A DNA stretch of 64,000 nt from Alphaproteobacteria bacterium (GTDB lineage: Bacteria; Pseudomonadota; Alphaproteobacteria; CAAHEQ01; UBA3637). Positions within the stretch are counted from its first letter, which is position 1, and every line of letters begins with the position of its first letter. Below are positions 26,224 through 35,570 of the stretch, piece by piece. The position numbers and the translations under genes are program-made. The stretch covers positions 30,233-94,232 of the forward strand of contig JAFYHG010000025.1 in the NCBI GenBank assembly GCA_017539265.1, in the 5' to 3' direction. Under the pieces are notes generated by a model that saw nothing but the letters and a program-made list of their open reading frames with translations, searched no databases and had not been told where the DNA came from.

Positions 26224-29200
26224 TTGGATATATAGCCGATGAAGGAAGAATAGTTAGCGTAGATGGGAAAGCCATCGGTCGGATTGTTGATGCTAAGAGT
26301 AGTACTTACTTGGCAGATCCAGAAAAGGATGAAACATCAAAAAAAGAGGCCAAAATCAAATTAAAAGAATGGTCGCCCAATACCCCTTATATTAAGGAAT
26401 TGCGTAAAGTTAAAGATGTCGATTTATACCGCACCTATTTGATCTTGCGTGATAAGTATCAGGATATGCCCGCCTTTTACTTTGACGTGGCCGATGAATT
26501 TGTCAAACGCAATATGGCTGAAAAAGCCACTTTAATCTTGACCAATTTGCTGGAAATGAAGACTGATAATGTGGAACTCTTGCGTGTGGCCGCCCAAAAA
26601 TTGCAATCTTACGGGCAATATCAAATGGCCGAGATTTTATTCAAAAAAATCGTTGAAATGCGGGCGGAAGAACCCCAAGGCTATCGTGATTTAGCCCTGC
26701 TATACGAGGCCTCAAACCAAAACCAAAAAGCCTTGGATCAATATATGATAATCCTCAGTAAGAAATGGAATAACTTTAACGATATCAAAAAAGAAGTTTT
26801 TGTTGATTTAAACGGCCTTATTGCACGGGATAAAACCCTGAATACAAGGGATGTTAATCCGCATTTGATTTTCAATATGCCGATTGATTTGCGGATTACC
26901 TTGGGGTGGAGTGCCCGTGATAAAAGCGTCGGGTTAAGCGTTATTGACCCTTATCATCAAGGTGTCTACCGGGGTGAAAATAACAGTGGCGCAAAGCACA
27001 TGCACGCCGGTTGGGGATGGGGTCCGGAAAGTTATATGATTAAAAAGGCAATTGAGGGCAAATATGATATCAAGGCCCACGATTATTATAGTGACAACCG
27101 TCAAGGTGTTGTCTTACCCGTTTTCGCCTGGGTTGATGTTTATACCCATTTCGGACAAAAAAATCAAAAACATGAACGCACCCTTATTCGTATGGATGAG
27201 GTTAAAAATCAAGAACTCGGAAGCGTCAGTTTTGAATCCGCTTCTTGCCCAAAAAGAACGCCTGTTCGGTATATGAACGATTGTGTTTCCTGTAATGATA
27301 CACGAAAGTTATTTGTGCCCGAAAAACAGTGCGATCTTTGTTCCAATAGAAAAATGTTTGGTGATTTCTGTATCCAAACCTGCAGTGCGGATAAACCGAT
27401 GCAAAGTTCTGTCGGAAATTGCTACGAATGCAATAATCAAAAAGCCCTAAGGTTATCCGAAGAAGAATGTAAAAAATGCCCCAATCGGGAAATGAAATTC
27501 GGCTATTGTGTCTTAAACAGCTATAATTGCACGGATGATAAACCGCTTCGTGAAGGGATCGTAACCTGTCAATCTTGCGATTATGAAAAATCCATGATTG
27601 TTTCGCCCGAAGATTGTGCTAAATGTCCCAATCGGGAAATGATCGGCAAATATTGTGCCTTAAAACAATGTCCTAAGGATAAACCTATGCAGGGGAGTAA
27701 CGGTATATGCTATAACTACGACTGTAATACACTCTCTGCCGATATTATTGCGCCCGAAGATTGTGCCAAGTGCCCCAATCGGGAAATGAAGGGTAAATAT
27801 TGTGTCCGTAAATCCTGTTCGGCCGATAAACCCATTCAGGATAAAGCCGGCAGTTGCCATACCTGTGCTTCGGAATTTTCTATCACAGCGGATAAAGCGG
27901 AATGCGATAAATGTGATAACAGGACCATGTATGGTAATCAATGCAAATTGAATTGTTCGGCTGATAAAGTCCAAGATAAAAACGGGAATTGCTATACCTG
28001 TGATGATAATTGGTCTGTGGAAACAACACCGGAAGAATGTGCAAAATGCCCCAATCGTGCGTTTGATGACGGCAAATGCGTTAAAAAGACTTGCTCCAAT
28101 GATAAAAATATTGAAAGCAAAGAAGGCGGTTGCTTTGCCTGTGATTATAAAGGTAGTATTCATACCTACCCCGAAGAATGTGCAAAATGTTCCAATCGTT
28201 ATATGATGAAAGAATTTTGCGTCACCGCTTGTGAAAAGAAAGGCCAAGTCCAGGATACCAACGGTAGATGCTATGATTGTGACGTCGATTATCCGATTGA
28301 TGTGGATGAAAAAACATGTAAAAAGTGTCCCAACAGAGTTTATAAAAACAACCGCTGTATTGCTTCTTGCCCCAAAGACAAACCTGTCATGGATAAATGG
28401 GGAACCTGCCATGCCTGCGATGATGAATATAATTTCTCAACGGACGAAATTGAATGCCAAAAATGTCCCAATCGGACACAGTATGGGGAATCTTGTAAAA
28501 TTGCCTGCGATAAATACGAACCCATGCAGGATATAGAAAGAGACGGTCACTGTTATGATTGCGATTATGAAGGCGGCATCAGGCTCCCGAAATCCGAATG
28601 TGACAAGTGTCCTGATCGGGAAATGGTCGGCGAAGGGTGCTATGAAAAATGCCCCGATTATGCCCCCTTAATTGCCGAAGACGGGACTTGCTATACCTGT
28701 GATATGGAAGAGAATATCCGGCGGAATTACTACCCCATCAGGGATAACAACTCTACCCCCACTGGTATCGTCGTAATTGATGATAGAGGGCGTATTATCC
28801 GCAGGGAAAGTGAAAGATATCCGATGCAGGCGGTTAAAACAACCGCACAAAGTTGTGCCCAATGTCCCAACCGCGTTTATCGGAACGGACTGTGTATCAA
28901 TAAGCCGCCCAAAGGTATCTTTATGGCTGATTTTAAAGAGAAAGAATACTTCTCCTGTTCGGTCGAAGGAACTCTAATCGTTTCCAAAGAAGAATGTGAT
29001 AAATGTTCTAACCGGATGATGATTGGTGATGCTTGCGTCATTAAAGAATGCCCTGATAATGCTCCGCTTCAAACATCAAATGCGGAATGCACTTCTTGCT
29101 ATAGCCCCGAAATGCTGTCCATTTCCAAAGAACAATGCGACAAGTGTCCTAATCGGGTTATGCACGGACCGTTCTGTACACTGAAACAATGCCCTGATGA

Positions 29201-29330
29201 TTCACCGATGATTGGAAATAACGGCAGCTGTATCTGGTGCGGTACAAAAACTTTGCTCTCCGTTCCGCCGCAGGAATGCGCCAAGTGCCCGAACCGTGAA
29301 ATGAATGGTAATTATTGCGTTTTGAAATAA
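26178..29330 (+). CDS. TPR-DUF2135-cysteine-rich repeat protein, C-terminal part of a frameshifted gene
   Basis: About 1050 residues continuing the VIT/VWA gene in the -1 frame. TPR-like helices (about 60-210) and a degenerate DUF2135 domain (about 230-350) match the leftward paralogue. From about residue 355 to the end come 14 copies of a roughly 36-60 residue module with the core CxxCxNRxM-x(4-5)-C followed by a C..dkPmq..g.CytC half, recalling eukaryotic CxxC-rich surface proteins. The last module is cut just after its core. It has no start signal of its own, so it is probably not translated separately. Probably an exported, disulfide-rich surface protein when in frame. Confidence 0.8.
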   Translation: MDRQYGILADKNGNMIGYIADEGRIVSVDGKAIGRIVDAKSSTYLADPEKDETSKKEAKIKLKEWSPNTPYIKELRKVKDVDLYRTYLILRDKYQDMPAFYFDVADEFVKRNMAEKATLILTNLLEMKTDNVELLRVAAQKLQSYGQYQMAEILFKKIVEMRAEEPQGYRDLALLYEASNQNQKALDQYMIILSKKWNNFNDIKKEVFVDLNGLIARDKTLNTRDVNPHLIFNMPIDLRITLGWSARDKSVGLSVIDPYHQGVYRGENNSGAKHMHAGWGWGPESYMIKKAIEGKYDIKAHDYYSDNRQGVVLPVFAWVDVYTHFGQKNQKHERTLIRMDEVKNQELGSVSFESASCPKRTPVRYMNDCVSCNDTRKLFVPEKQCDLCSNRKMFGDFCIQTCSADKPMQSSVGNCYECNNQKALRLSEEECKKCPNREMKFGYCVLNSYNCTDDKPLREGIVTCQSCDYEKSMIVSPEDCAKCPNREMIGKYCALKQCPKDKPMQGSNGICYNYDCNTLSADIIAPEDCAKCPNREMKGKYCVRKSCSADKPIQDKAGSCHTCASEFSITADKAECDKCDNRTMYGNQCKLNCSADKVQDKNGNCYTCDDNWSVETTPEECAKCPNRAFDDGKCVKKTCSNDKNIESKEGGCFACDYKGSIHTYPEECAKCSNRYMMKEFCVTACEKKGQVQDTNGRCYDCDVDYPIDVDEKTCKKCPNRVYKNNRCIASCPKDKPVMDKWGTCHACDDEYNFSTDEIECQKCPNRTQYGESCKIACDKYEPMQDIERDGHCYDCDYEGGIRLPKSECDKCPDREMVGEGCYEKCPDYAPLIAEDGTCYTCDMEENIRRNYYPIRDNNSTPTGIVVIDDRGRIIRRESERYPMQAVKTTAQSCAQCPNRVYRNGLCINKPPKGIFMADFKEKEYFSCSVEGTLIVSKEECDKCSNRMMIGDACVIKECPDNAPLQTSNAECTSCYSPEMLSISKEQCDKCPNRVMHGPFCTLKQCPDDSPMIGNNGSCIWCGTKTLLSVPPQECAKCPNREMNGNYCVLK
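27240..29327 (+). repeat. 14-unit cysteine-rich coding repeat
   Basis: Imperfect tandem repeats of about 110-180 bases encoding the CxxCxNR module. Units are well diverged at DNA level, so this is an old protein repeat and not a recent tandem duplication. Confidence 0.85.
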
Positions 29331-29369
29331 CCTGAAAGGGGCATTATTGGGAAAATCGGTTGGGAATAC

Positions 29370-29398
29370 TTGATTTTTCGCCCGATTTATGCTATAAT
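29370..29398 (+). promoter_or_regulatory. Promoter of 29408 gene
   Basis: TTGATT (29370-29375), 17-bp spacer, TATAAT (29393-29398); nine bases then ATG at 29408, the same spacing as at the three leader peptides, implying a leaderless mRNA. Confidence 0.75.
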
Positions 29399-29407
29399 GC
29401 CCCCATC

Positions 29408-30637
29408 ATGACAAATTTTTCAGATCAAGATAAACAAGAATTAAAAAAACGCCTTGATAATTTGCAGGCGTTTTGTTTTCCGCCGGCTGATTTAATTCGG
29501 CCGAAATTAACCTTTTTATTTCAAAAAGATTTTGGACCCGGTACCGTTCTAAGGCGGGGGAGTTGTTTTTATCCCGTTGAACCCTCAGAAATTAAAAATA
29601 TTTGGGAGGATAAACACACCTTACGGGATTCCAATTTGGACTATATCATGGTCCAAAAGAAAAAGTGGTTTTTTAACACCCAAGAAAAAGTGGGGCAGTT
29701 CTTTTTGGAAGACGGTAGTCGCATGGTTGAAATGGTATTTCCGTATTGGATGGACATGTCAAACGTTATTAAAACACCTGGTGTTCGTACGACCGTTTTT
29801 AATGTCCTAAGCCAATGTATGGGGCAAGATTTTCCTAAATCAAAAACAGCACAAGCATGTTTTTCCAAAAAACTTTGTCAGGAAATTTATAATCGAAATC
29901 CTTCGGGTGAGTCTTTGGGAATCGCCCTTTTGGAGATACTGGAAGTATTGCGCACAAAGACAAAAGCTCTTTTAAATGCGAATCATTCCATGGACATTGC
30001 CGATAGCATAAGTTTTAAACGTTATCAGAATTCAAGATCATTTCCGAAAAATACACCGCCATTCCAAAAGGTAGTTGAATATCTGGATGGTAATTATAAG
30101 AGGATATACACTTGGGGTGAGCATTTTGGAATTATGAAAAATGCACAAAGGGTTTTTCGATATGAGGCCATACGTAACCATTTCCGTCACCCTGACAGAA
30201 TTCCCGAACATAAGCTTCATCCGGAACAGATTTATAATGATTTTTGTTTAGCCTTGGGGGAACCGAACACCTCTGCTTCTCGGGGCAAAAAGTCCGTCAT
30301 TTTTGGGCATAATGCGGAAATTACGCGTCAATTAGGCTTATTAGGCCGTATTTGGGATGTTTTGGATTACCATGTCAATCCGAAACTACAAAGAAAGAAA
30401 AATGAAGAATGTTACTATACTGATTTGGTTCAAAAAGGCCTTTTAGAGTCAGAGGAAGTTCCCTTCCTACGCGCCGCTCGGTTATACTGTAATGCGGTCG
30501 CTCATGTAGGTAATTTTGTTACAGATGCGCGTTCAGAGGTCATCAATAAGATTGAATTAGATAACCTCTCTTACACGATCTACGACCGCCACAGCCGGAT
30601 GATCAAACAGTGGCTCGCCGACCACGACCGGGAATAG
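29408..30637 (+). CDS. Hypothetical cytoplasmic protein
   Basis: 409 residues, no signal peptide or membrane helix. It is rich in aromatic and basic residues, with a C-terminal helical part (LYCNAVAHVGNFVTDARSEVINKIELD) that vaguely recalls HEPN-like or DUF4145-like helices, but I do not recognise the family. The start at 29408 is favoured over 29360 because the -10 box lies nine bases upstream. It is a single gene, convergent with the Nudix gene. Confidence 0.65.
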   Translation: MTNFSDQDKQELKKRLDNLQAFCFPPADLIRPKLTFLFQKDFGPGTVLRRGSCFYPVEPSEIKNIWEDKHTLRDSNLDYIMVQKKKWFFNTQEKVGQFFLEDGSRMVEMVFPYWMDMSNVIKTPGVRTTVFNVLSQCMGQDFPKSKTAQACFSKKLCQEIYNRNPSGESLGIALLEILEVLRTKTKALLNANHSMDIADSISFKRYQNSRSFPKNTPPFQKVVEYLDGNYKRIYTWGEHFGIMKNAQRVFRYEAIRNHFRHPDRIPEHKLHPEQIYNDFCLALGEPNTSASRGKKSVIFGHNAEITRQLGLLGRIWDVLDYHVNPKLQRKKNEECYYTDLVQKGLLESEEVPFLRAARLYCNAVAHVGNFVTDARSEVINKIELDNLSYTIYDRHSRMIKQWLADHDRE

Positions 30638-30669
30638 TTTTTGGGTGTTCTCTTAACTTTTCTTCAAAA

Positions 30670-31320
30670 TTAAACCCTTAACGCTTTTTCTCCATTAATA
30701 TAACGTTCGGCCATAATCATAACTTTCAGGTAATACCCCGAAATTTCAACCCGGTCATGATAAGAGCAAAAATCTTTCTTTGTAATTGTTCTTGTGGTTG
30801 TTTCATATCCATCCTTATTCCAAACTTTTCCTTTAACGGATACGCTTTCCCGATTATCTGCGAATAGATCTATTGCCTCGTTAATATCTATTGCAAAGAT
30901 GCCGGTTACTTCGCCTGCCTGTAATTCAAAATCGGATAAAGAGTTTTCTGTTTTTGCAATGAATATATGGCAAAATTCATGGTTTATATATGTACCTTGG
31001 ATAATCACATTTCTATTGATACCCAAAAAGGTCTTATCGGTCAGGTTCAGATTTTTCCCCAATTCTTCTTCCACTTCCCGAAAGCCGTCTATCGGCTTTT
31101 CCCCGGCAGATAAATGCCCGCTTGCCGAAGCGTCAAATGTGTTTGGTCCAATCCGGTTCCATGGCCCCCTCAGTTGCAAGAAAATCTTATTTTCTTTCGG
31201 ATTCACAAGCCAACAGGCAAAAGTCTGATGCCACAGCCCCTGTTTATGGATAACATCTATCGTTGTTGTATAGGGTTCTATCACCTGAAATTCTTCATCA
31301 AAGACATCAATCTGTTCCAT
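30670..31320 (-). CDS. Nudix hydrolase, YfcD-like
   Basis: 216 residues. The N-terminal LWHQTFACWLVNPKENKIFLQLRG and ASASGHLSAGE patterns match the IPP-isomerase-like/YfcD Nudix group; the Nudix box is GHLSAGEKPIDGFREVEEELG. The substrate is unknown; these enzymes act on nucleoside diphosphate derivatives. The ATG at 31320 has GGAAAGGA upstream and overlaps the XTPase gene by 14 bases; the longer frame to 31413 would read through it. It is the last gene of the long leftward operon. Confidence 0.88.
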   Translation of the reverse strand: MEQIDVFDEEFQVIEPYTTTIDVIHKQGLWHQTFACWLVNPKENKIFLQLRGPWNRIGPNTFDASASGHLSAGEKPIDGFREVEEELGKNLNLTDKTFLGINRNVIIQGTYINHEFCHIFIAKTENSLSDFELQAGEVTGIFAIDINEAIDLFADNRESVSVKGKVWNKDGYETTTRTITKKDFCSYHDRVEISGYYLKVMIMAERYINGEKALRV

Positions 31321-31897
31321 TTTTAATCCTTTCCAAATACCACTTTGCAAAATCATCCAAAGCATGCCCCCAATAGGCAGCCTCACGGGCATGGTCGATT
31401 GCGCGCAGTTCACTTAAAGTCATTTCTTCACCATCTGGAATATAGAACTTATCGTGCCATCGGCCGAGTTCTCCTCGCTGTTCATAGGCAATTCGTCCCG
31501 TCCCTCCGCCCGAAAAGACAACCGGTTCCGTATTCGGCTCACAATAAGCAAAACAATGTTCCAATCTGGCTTTGCGGTTTGAAATGTCTTTCATCATCTG
31601 CAGGAATAAATCGATACCGATTTGTTTGTCAAAATAGGCGTTATAGGGCCCCGGAAGGCCGCCCAAGGCTTCTATATATAGTCCCGTATCGGATTTTAAA
31701 ACGGGTTTTTCCAGTTTATCTGCGGCGTATTTTGCACTGAAAGCCGTAACCTCTGCACAAGTCTTGGCCTGAATTTCCGGCACCGAAAAATTCGGGTTCA
31801 TAATCATAAGTCCAATTCCGTATTTTTCGCCCAAGAAGGCGTTGGCTTCCTCTACTTTATGCGGATTAGTCGTCAGGTATATCAATTTTTTGGACAT
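31307..31897 (-). CDS. XTP/dITP pyrophosphatase-like protein (HAM1/RdgB family)
   Basis: 196 residues. YLTTNPHKVEEANAFLG at the N-terminus and KSDTGLYIEALGGLPGPYNAYF match HAM1 proteins, which hydrolyse non-canonical purine NTPs. The sequence diverges from housekeeping RdgB (for example KSDTGL for the usual EDSGL), so it may be a paralogue with altered substrate. It overlaps both operon neighbours. Confidence 0.85.
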   Translation of the reverse strand: MSKKLIYLTTNPHKVEEANAFLGEKYGIGLMIMNPNFSVPEIQAKTCAEVTAFSAKYAADKLEKPVLKSDTGLYIEALGGLPGPYNAYFDKQIGIDLFLQMMKDISNRKARLEHCFAYCEPNTEPVVFSGGGTGRIAYEQRGELGRWHDKFYIPDGEEMTLSELRAIDHAREAAYWGHALDDFAKWYLERIKNGTD

Positions 31898-32487
31898 GGA
31901 ATATCCTTTCCTTTTAAAATTAATTCCTTTGCTTTTTTAATATCGGTTTCATTGCTTAGTTTAAGGCCCAAAGATTTTAATTCCCAAAATAGTTTTTGTT
32001 TCTCCTCTCGGATTTTATCTGGGGAAGCCCTCGTAAAATCCCGGGGGCTTTCACATTCAACAAGGGTTCCTAGATCTTCTACTTCCTGAAAGGCAAAACG
32101 AAAGTCGCCTTTTTTCATCTCCGTCACATTATAGCGCACATGGACAAGTGTTTTAAACCCCAAGGCCTGAAACAATTTTCTGGCCGTATCCAAATCATCG
32201 CAGGGAATATTGTATTTTTCTTCGGAAATAACTTCACCGTTTAAATATTCTTTTTTCTTAAGGGTAATTTTTTTATAGACCTGACTTTCTTCTTTCAAAT
32301 ATCGTAGCAATACAGCATGTGCCAGAACGTCCAAGACATTTTCTTCCGTTATGGGGACGGAATTTTGCGTCATGTATTCATCTTCAACCCTGCTGTGTAG
32401 GGAAACAACAAATCCCTGTTCCTTCAATAATCGGATTTGATTTTCCAAGTTCCCCAAAAACCGCGATGTGATTTCAATTTGTTCCAT
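31882..32487 (-). CDS. CYTH-domain protein (adenylate cyclase class IV-like)
   Basis: 201 residues. The layout MEQIEITSRFLG ... RYLKEESQVYKKITLKKKEYLNGEVISEEKYNIP ... LVHVRYNVTEMKKGDFRFAFQEVEDLGTLVECE follows the CYTH tunnel fold, with alternating charged residues on beta-strands that bind triphosphates and metal. It could be a class IV adenylate cyclase, thiamine-triphosphatase-like enzyme or tripolyphosphatase. It overlaps the M20 peptidase gene by 14 bases and the XTPase gene by 16. Confidence 0.7.
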   Translation of the reverse strand: MEQIEITSRFLGNLENQIRLLKEQGFVVSLHSRVEDEYMTQNSVPITEENVLDVLAHAVLLRYLKEESQVYKKITLKKKEYLNGEVISEEKYNIPCDDLDTARKLFQALGFKTLVHVRYNVTEMKKGDFRFAFQEVEDLGTLVECESPRDFTRASPDKIREEKQKLFWELKSLGLKLSNETDIKKAKELILKGKDIPCPKN

Positions 32488-33589
32488 TTATTCTTTCCAA
32501 TAAGTTCATTAAAAATTCGGCATATCTGTTAAGGTCCGCTATGGCGACATGTTCATCGGAACTGTGGGCCAATTTCGGATTGCCGGCCCCGCACATTAGG
32601 GTATCCATCCCCAGCGCCTGATAAAAGCCTGCCTCGGATGCATAGGGAAAAGAAGTCCTTTGGGTATTCAAAATGCTTTCGGCCAATGTTACCAATCGGC
32701 TGTCAGATTTTTCTTCAAAAGCTGGTAAAGTCTCTTTCGGCTCCACCCAAATTTCGGCCTTGGGATAATTTTGCTTCAATTCTTTATAAAGGCTTTCCAT
32801 CTCTTTGATAATTTGTTGATGTGCTTCATCATTTTTATACCGCACTTCCCAATCGATAGTGGCTTCCGCAGGTATGGCATTTCGCCCGATACCGCCTTGG
32901 ATAATTCCGACGTTTAAGGTTGTCCCCTTGGGGGCATAAAGCGCATTTAAATCTTCAATCTTGGATATGATTTTCGCCGCAATATATGCCGCATTTGTCC
33001 CCAGTTCCGGTGCACCCGCATGACCGGCAACACCCCGTATAATCGTTTGATAACCGGCATATCCCCGATTAGCAACATATAGGTTAAAATCGGTTGCTTC
33101 CCCAATTAAAGCATATTGCGGGCGAATATTATTCTTTTCTAAAAGGGCCGCTAATTGCCGAACCCCCAGAACATTTGTCTCCTCATCACAGGAAAAAGCT
33201 AGAAAAATCGGCAATTTCAAGTTCTTGAACTGGGGAATAAGCCCCAATACAACGGCGATAAATTGCTTCATATCTATTGTCCCGCGGCCATAGATTTTCC
33301 CGTCTTTTATGGTTGCCCCAAAAGGATCGCTTTGCCAATCCGCTGGCGTTGCACCCACCGTGTCCATATGTCCCGATAGGAGTATCCCACCTTTAATGTT
33401 TTTCAGCTCTCGAACATTAATACCGGCCAACAAATTATTCCCCGCGCCATCGGGATTAGGGACTTTTTTATAAACAATATCGTTCTGCTTTAAAATTTCA
33501 ATAACATAATTCACAAAGTCGGTATTATTTTGAACAGCCGGATCTGTCCGAATTTGTATCAAATCACTTAAGATGTCTTCTACTTTCAT
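32474..33589 (-). CDS. M20 peptidase/deacylase (ArgE/DapE family), copy A
   Basis: 371 residues. Metal and catalytic motifs: LSGHMDTVGA (His, catalytic Asp), GRGTIDMKQF (bridging Asp), CDEETN (catalytic/ligand Glu pair), GEATDF and the distal His in HSSDEHVAI. Family enzymes hydrolyse N-acyl amino acids or dipeptides with two metals. It is about 60 percent identical by eye to a second copy at 57443-58552 that is under a His leader. It overlaps the S51 peptidase gene by ATGA. Confidence 0.92.
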   Translation of the reverse strand: MKVEDILSDLIQIRTDPAVQNNTDFVNYVIEILKQNDIVYKKVPNPDGAGNNLLAGINVRELKNIKGGILLSGHMDTVGATPADWQSDPFGATIKDGKIYGRGTIDMKQFIAVVLGLIPQFKNLKLPIFLAFSCDEETNVLGVRQLAALLEKNNIRPQYALIGEATDFNLYVANRGYAGYQTIIRGVAGHAGAPELGTNAAYIAAKIISKIEDLNALYAPKGTTLNVGIIQGGIGRNAIPAEATIDWEVRYKNDEAHQQIIKEMESLYKELKQNYPKAEIWVEPKETLPAFEEKSDSRLVTLAESILNTQRTSFPYASEAGFYQALGMDTLMCGAGNPKLAHSSDEHVAIADLNRYAEFLMNLLERINGTN

Positions 33590-34347
33590 AAACCAATCTC
33601 TTTCTCAATGACCTGACCGGCTTTTGAAGTGATTTCAAAGGCCTTTGCAGTCGGTTTGCTTTTTAACACGCGTACTAGTTTTTCATCTTGGAACAACAAT
33701 GCCGCTTCATTATCTATCCCATAGGCAATACCTTCATATTTCTTCATCTGGTGCAGAAAAGCCGGCCGCCGGTGTGCTTCTTTCAGGTAATGGGGGCAAC
33801 AAATGCCTTTCAGGAACCCCAAATCATCAATAATCGCCAACTTTTCCATGGCTATTTGAAGATTTCCTTTATCCTCTTTGGACATAAAGGAATCAGTACT
33901 GGATTTTTCAAACCAACAGTTCGCCCCCGCGCTGACACCACATAAAATCGTCCCGTTTTCATAGGCTTTTTTAAGCAGGGCAGGGACGCCATTTTTCTCC
34001 CATACCTGTTGCATAAATTGCGTATTACCACCCCCGACATAGATAATATCGGCATTTAAAATTAAGTCGGAAATTTCGGTCGGTTCCGGCTCTTTTAACA
34101 GCAATAAATTTGATACCTTGCACCCCAATAGGTCCCCATAATGGTTTTGGAACACATCGCAATATCCCAGACTATCCCCCGAGGCCGTCGGAACAAATAA
34201 AACCCTTGGGGATTTCTTACCCGTCATAGCGATAATTTCCCGATCGATAGGGGTTGTTTCCCGATCATAATGACCGATAATGTTTTTGTCGGCATCCAAT
34301 ATCGGCCGCCCCATTTCTCCGCCACCAATTGCAACAATCGTTCTCAT
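33586..34347 (-). CDS. Peptidase S51 / dipeptidase E-like protein
   Basis: 253 residues with a class I glutamine-amidotransferase-like fold. The nucleophile elbow is GVSAGANCWF (GxSAG, Ser), preceded by IIYVGGGNTQFM; these are S51 hallmarks. Peptidase E cleaves Asp-X dipeptides; other members act on cyanophycin peptides. The ATG at 34347 has GGAGGT upstream; the longer frame is not used. It lies between nitroreductase and M20 genes in the operon. Confidence 0.88.
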   Translation of the reverse strand: MRTIVAIGGGEMGRPILDADKNIIGHYDRETTPIDREIIAMTGKKSPRVLFVPTASGDSLGYCDVFQNHYGDLLGCKVSNLLLLKEPEPTEISDLILNADIIYVGGGNTQFMQQVWEKNGVPALLKKAYENGTILCGVSAGANCWFEKSSTDSFMSKEDKGNLQIAMEKLAIIDDLGFLKGICCPHYLKEAHRRPAFLHQMKKYEGIAYGIDNEAALLFQDEKLVRVLKSKPTAKAFEITSKAGQVIEKEIGL

Positions 34348-34360
34348 ATGAATACCTCCT

Positions 34361-34888
34361 TTATTCAACCCAATACACTCTGTCCTCTTTGCGCGGTTGG
34401 GCCTTGGGCTCTGCACCGTCCACATAGCCCAAAATGCAATGCCCGATACCTTCCCAATCGCCTTCTATCCCCAAGGATTTAAGCCATTCTTTATATTCCG
34501 GTTGTTCAAAAATCTCTTTGGCACGGTATATCCAGCAACTGCCGACACCCAAAGCGTGTGCCGCCAACATTAGGTTCCCCATCACCAATGAGCCGTCATA
34601 GACATATGTTCCGCATTCCTTATTTGCCAAAACAACCAAGACTACCGGCGCTCCATAGAACGGATCATGACCATCCCGCCATCCGTCAATTTTGGCTTTT
34701 TCAGTCGATAACTTGTCCCGAAATTTTTTATTTTTAACGGCGATAATCTTAACGCCTTGCTGATTCATACCACTAGCGGCATAAAGACCGGCTTCGATAA
34801 TTTGGTCAATTTTGTCTTGTTCAACCATATCGGGCTTATATTTACGGATACTTCGTCTGGTTTTAATAGTTTCTATCACTTCGTTCAT
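34361..34888 (-). CDS. Nitroreductase family protein
   Basis: 175 residues. The start ETIKTRRSIRKYKPDMVEQDKIDQIIEAG is the classic FMN-binding N-terminus (RRSIR), then AAHALGVGSCWI and the C-terminal LGYVDG...P..K.R region. An FMN-dependent NAD(P)H oxidoreductase; the physiological substrate is unknown. It overlaps the HAD gene by 26 bases. Confidence 0.92.
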   Translation of the reverse strand: MNEVIETIKTRRSIRKYKPDMVEQDKIDQIIEAGLYAASGMNQQGVKIIAVKNKKFRDKLSTEKAKIDGWRDGHDPFYGAPVVLVVLANKECGTYVYDGSLVMGNLMLAAHALGVGSCWIYRAKEIFEQPEYKEWLKSLGIEGDWEGIGHCILGYVDGAEPKAQPRKEDRVYWVE

Positions 34889-35555
34889 AAAAATTCCTTT
34901 CTGTTCCCCCTCTCAAATAGGGATTAGTTAAAATATCCGCCAGTGTTCCAATCGTCTGATCCGGCTGTTCGTTGATATTTCGGGGTTCTTGGCAAGCTCT
35001 TGGGCCACGAAGCACCCGAATGGTATACATCCCGATTTGGTTTGCCGGAACGATGTCGTTGTCCAGCCTGTCCCCCACTATGGCGGCATTTTGCGCGGGG
35101 CAATTCGCTTGTTTCAGTGCCCATTTGAACATTTCCGGATCGGGCTTTTCCATACCCAATTCCGATGAAATCGCCATCACGTCAAAGTACTTAAGTAAAT
35201 TCCAATTTTTAAGGCGTTCTCTCATCCCTGTGTTTTGGTTCGCAATAACACCCAATTTAAGTCCGCGATGCTTTAATTCTGTCAAAGTCGCCACGGCATC
35301 CGGAAAAAGTGTTTCATCTTCGTTATGCCATGGTGTTTTTATAAGGCCGAAAAAGGCCGTAGCCTCTTTATCCCCCGACAGGCCCTGACGGAAAAACTCA
35401 AGACGTTTTTCATAATACCTTTCCACCGTCACATTGGTCCCGGCCGTCATTTCTTGAATACGGTGAAGATCTGCCTTCGTTTCGTCAATGATAGTTGATC
35501 CCAAATCAAAAAAGATCCAATTTATATTTTTGCTCAAATCTTTTTTATGAGTCAT
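34863..35555 (-). CDS. HAD-family hydrolase
   Basis: 230 residues. HAD motif I is FFDLGSTIID (with Gly-Ser in place of the usual DGT), motif II around GVIANQNTG, motif III Lys in EKPDPEMFKWAL and motif IV GDRLDNDI. The Asp nucleophile is present but the second Asp of DxD is replaced (DLG), so it may have altered chemistry. Phosphatase of small metabolites by family. Second gene of the operon. Confidence 0.88.
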   Translation of the reverse strand: MTHKKDLSKNINWIFFDLGSTIIDETKADLHRIQEMTAGTNVTVERYYEKRLEFFRQGLSGDKEATAFFGLIKTPWHNEDETLFPDAVATLTELKHRGLKLGVIANQNTGMRERLKNWNLLKYFDVMAISSELGMEKPDPEMFKWALKQANCPAQNAAIVGDRLDNDIVPANQIGMYTIRVLRGPRACQEPRNINEQPDQTIGTLADILTNPYLRGGTERNFYERSDRNY

Positions 35556-35570
35556 GGCCTTTCCCTTTAA

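Noticed and set aside
27660..28412. A 250-codon open frame antisense to the cysteine-rich repeats
   Set aside because: It mirrors the repeat (Phe/Ile/Thr-rich antisense of the Cys modules), has no ribosome-binding site and no independent support.
27240..29327. Possible CRISPR-like or recent tandem DNA repeat
   Set aside because: Periodicity is at protein level; units are diverged in DNA and vary in length, with no constant repeat and unique spacer.
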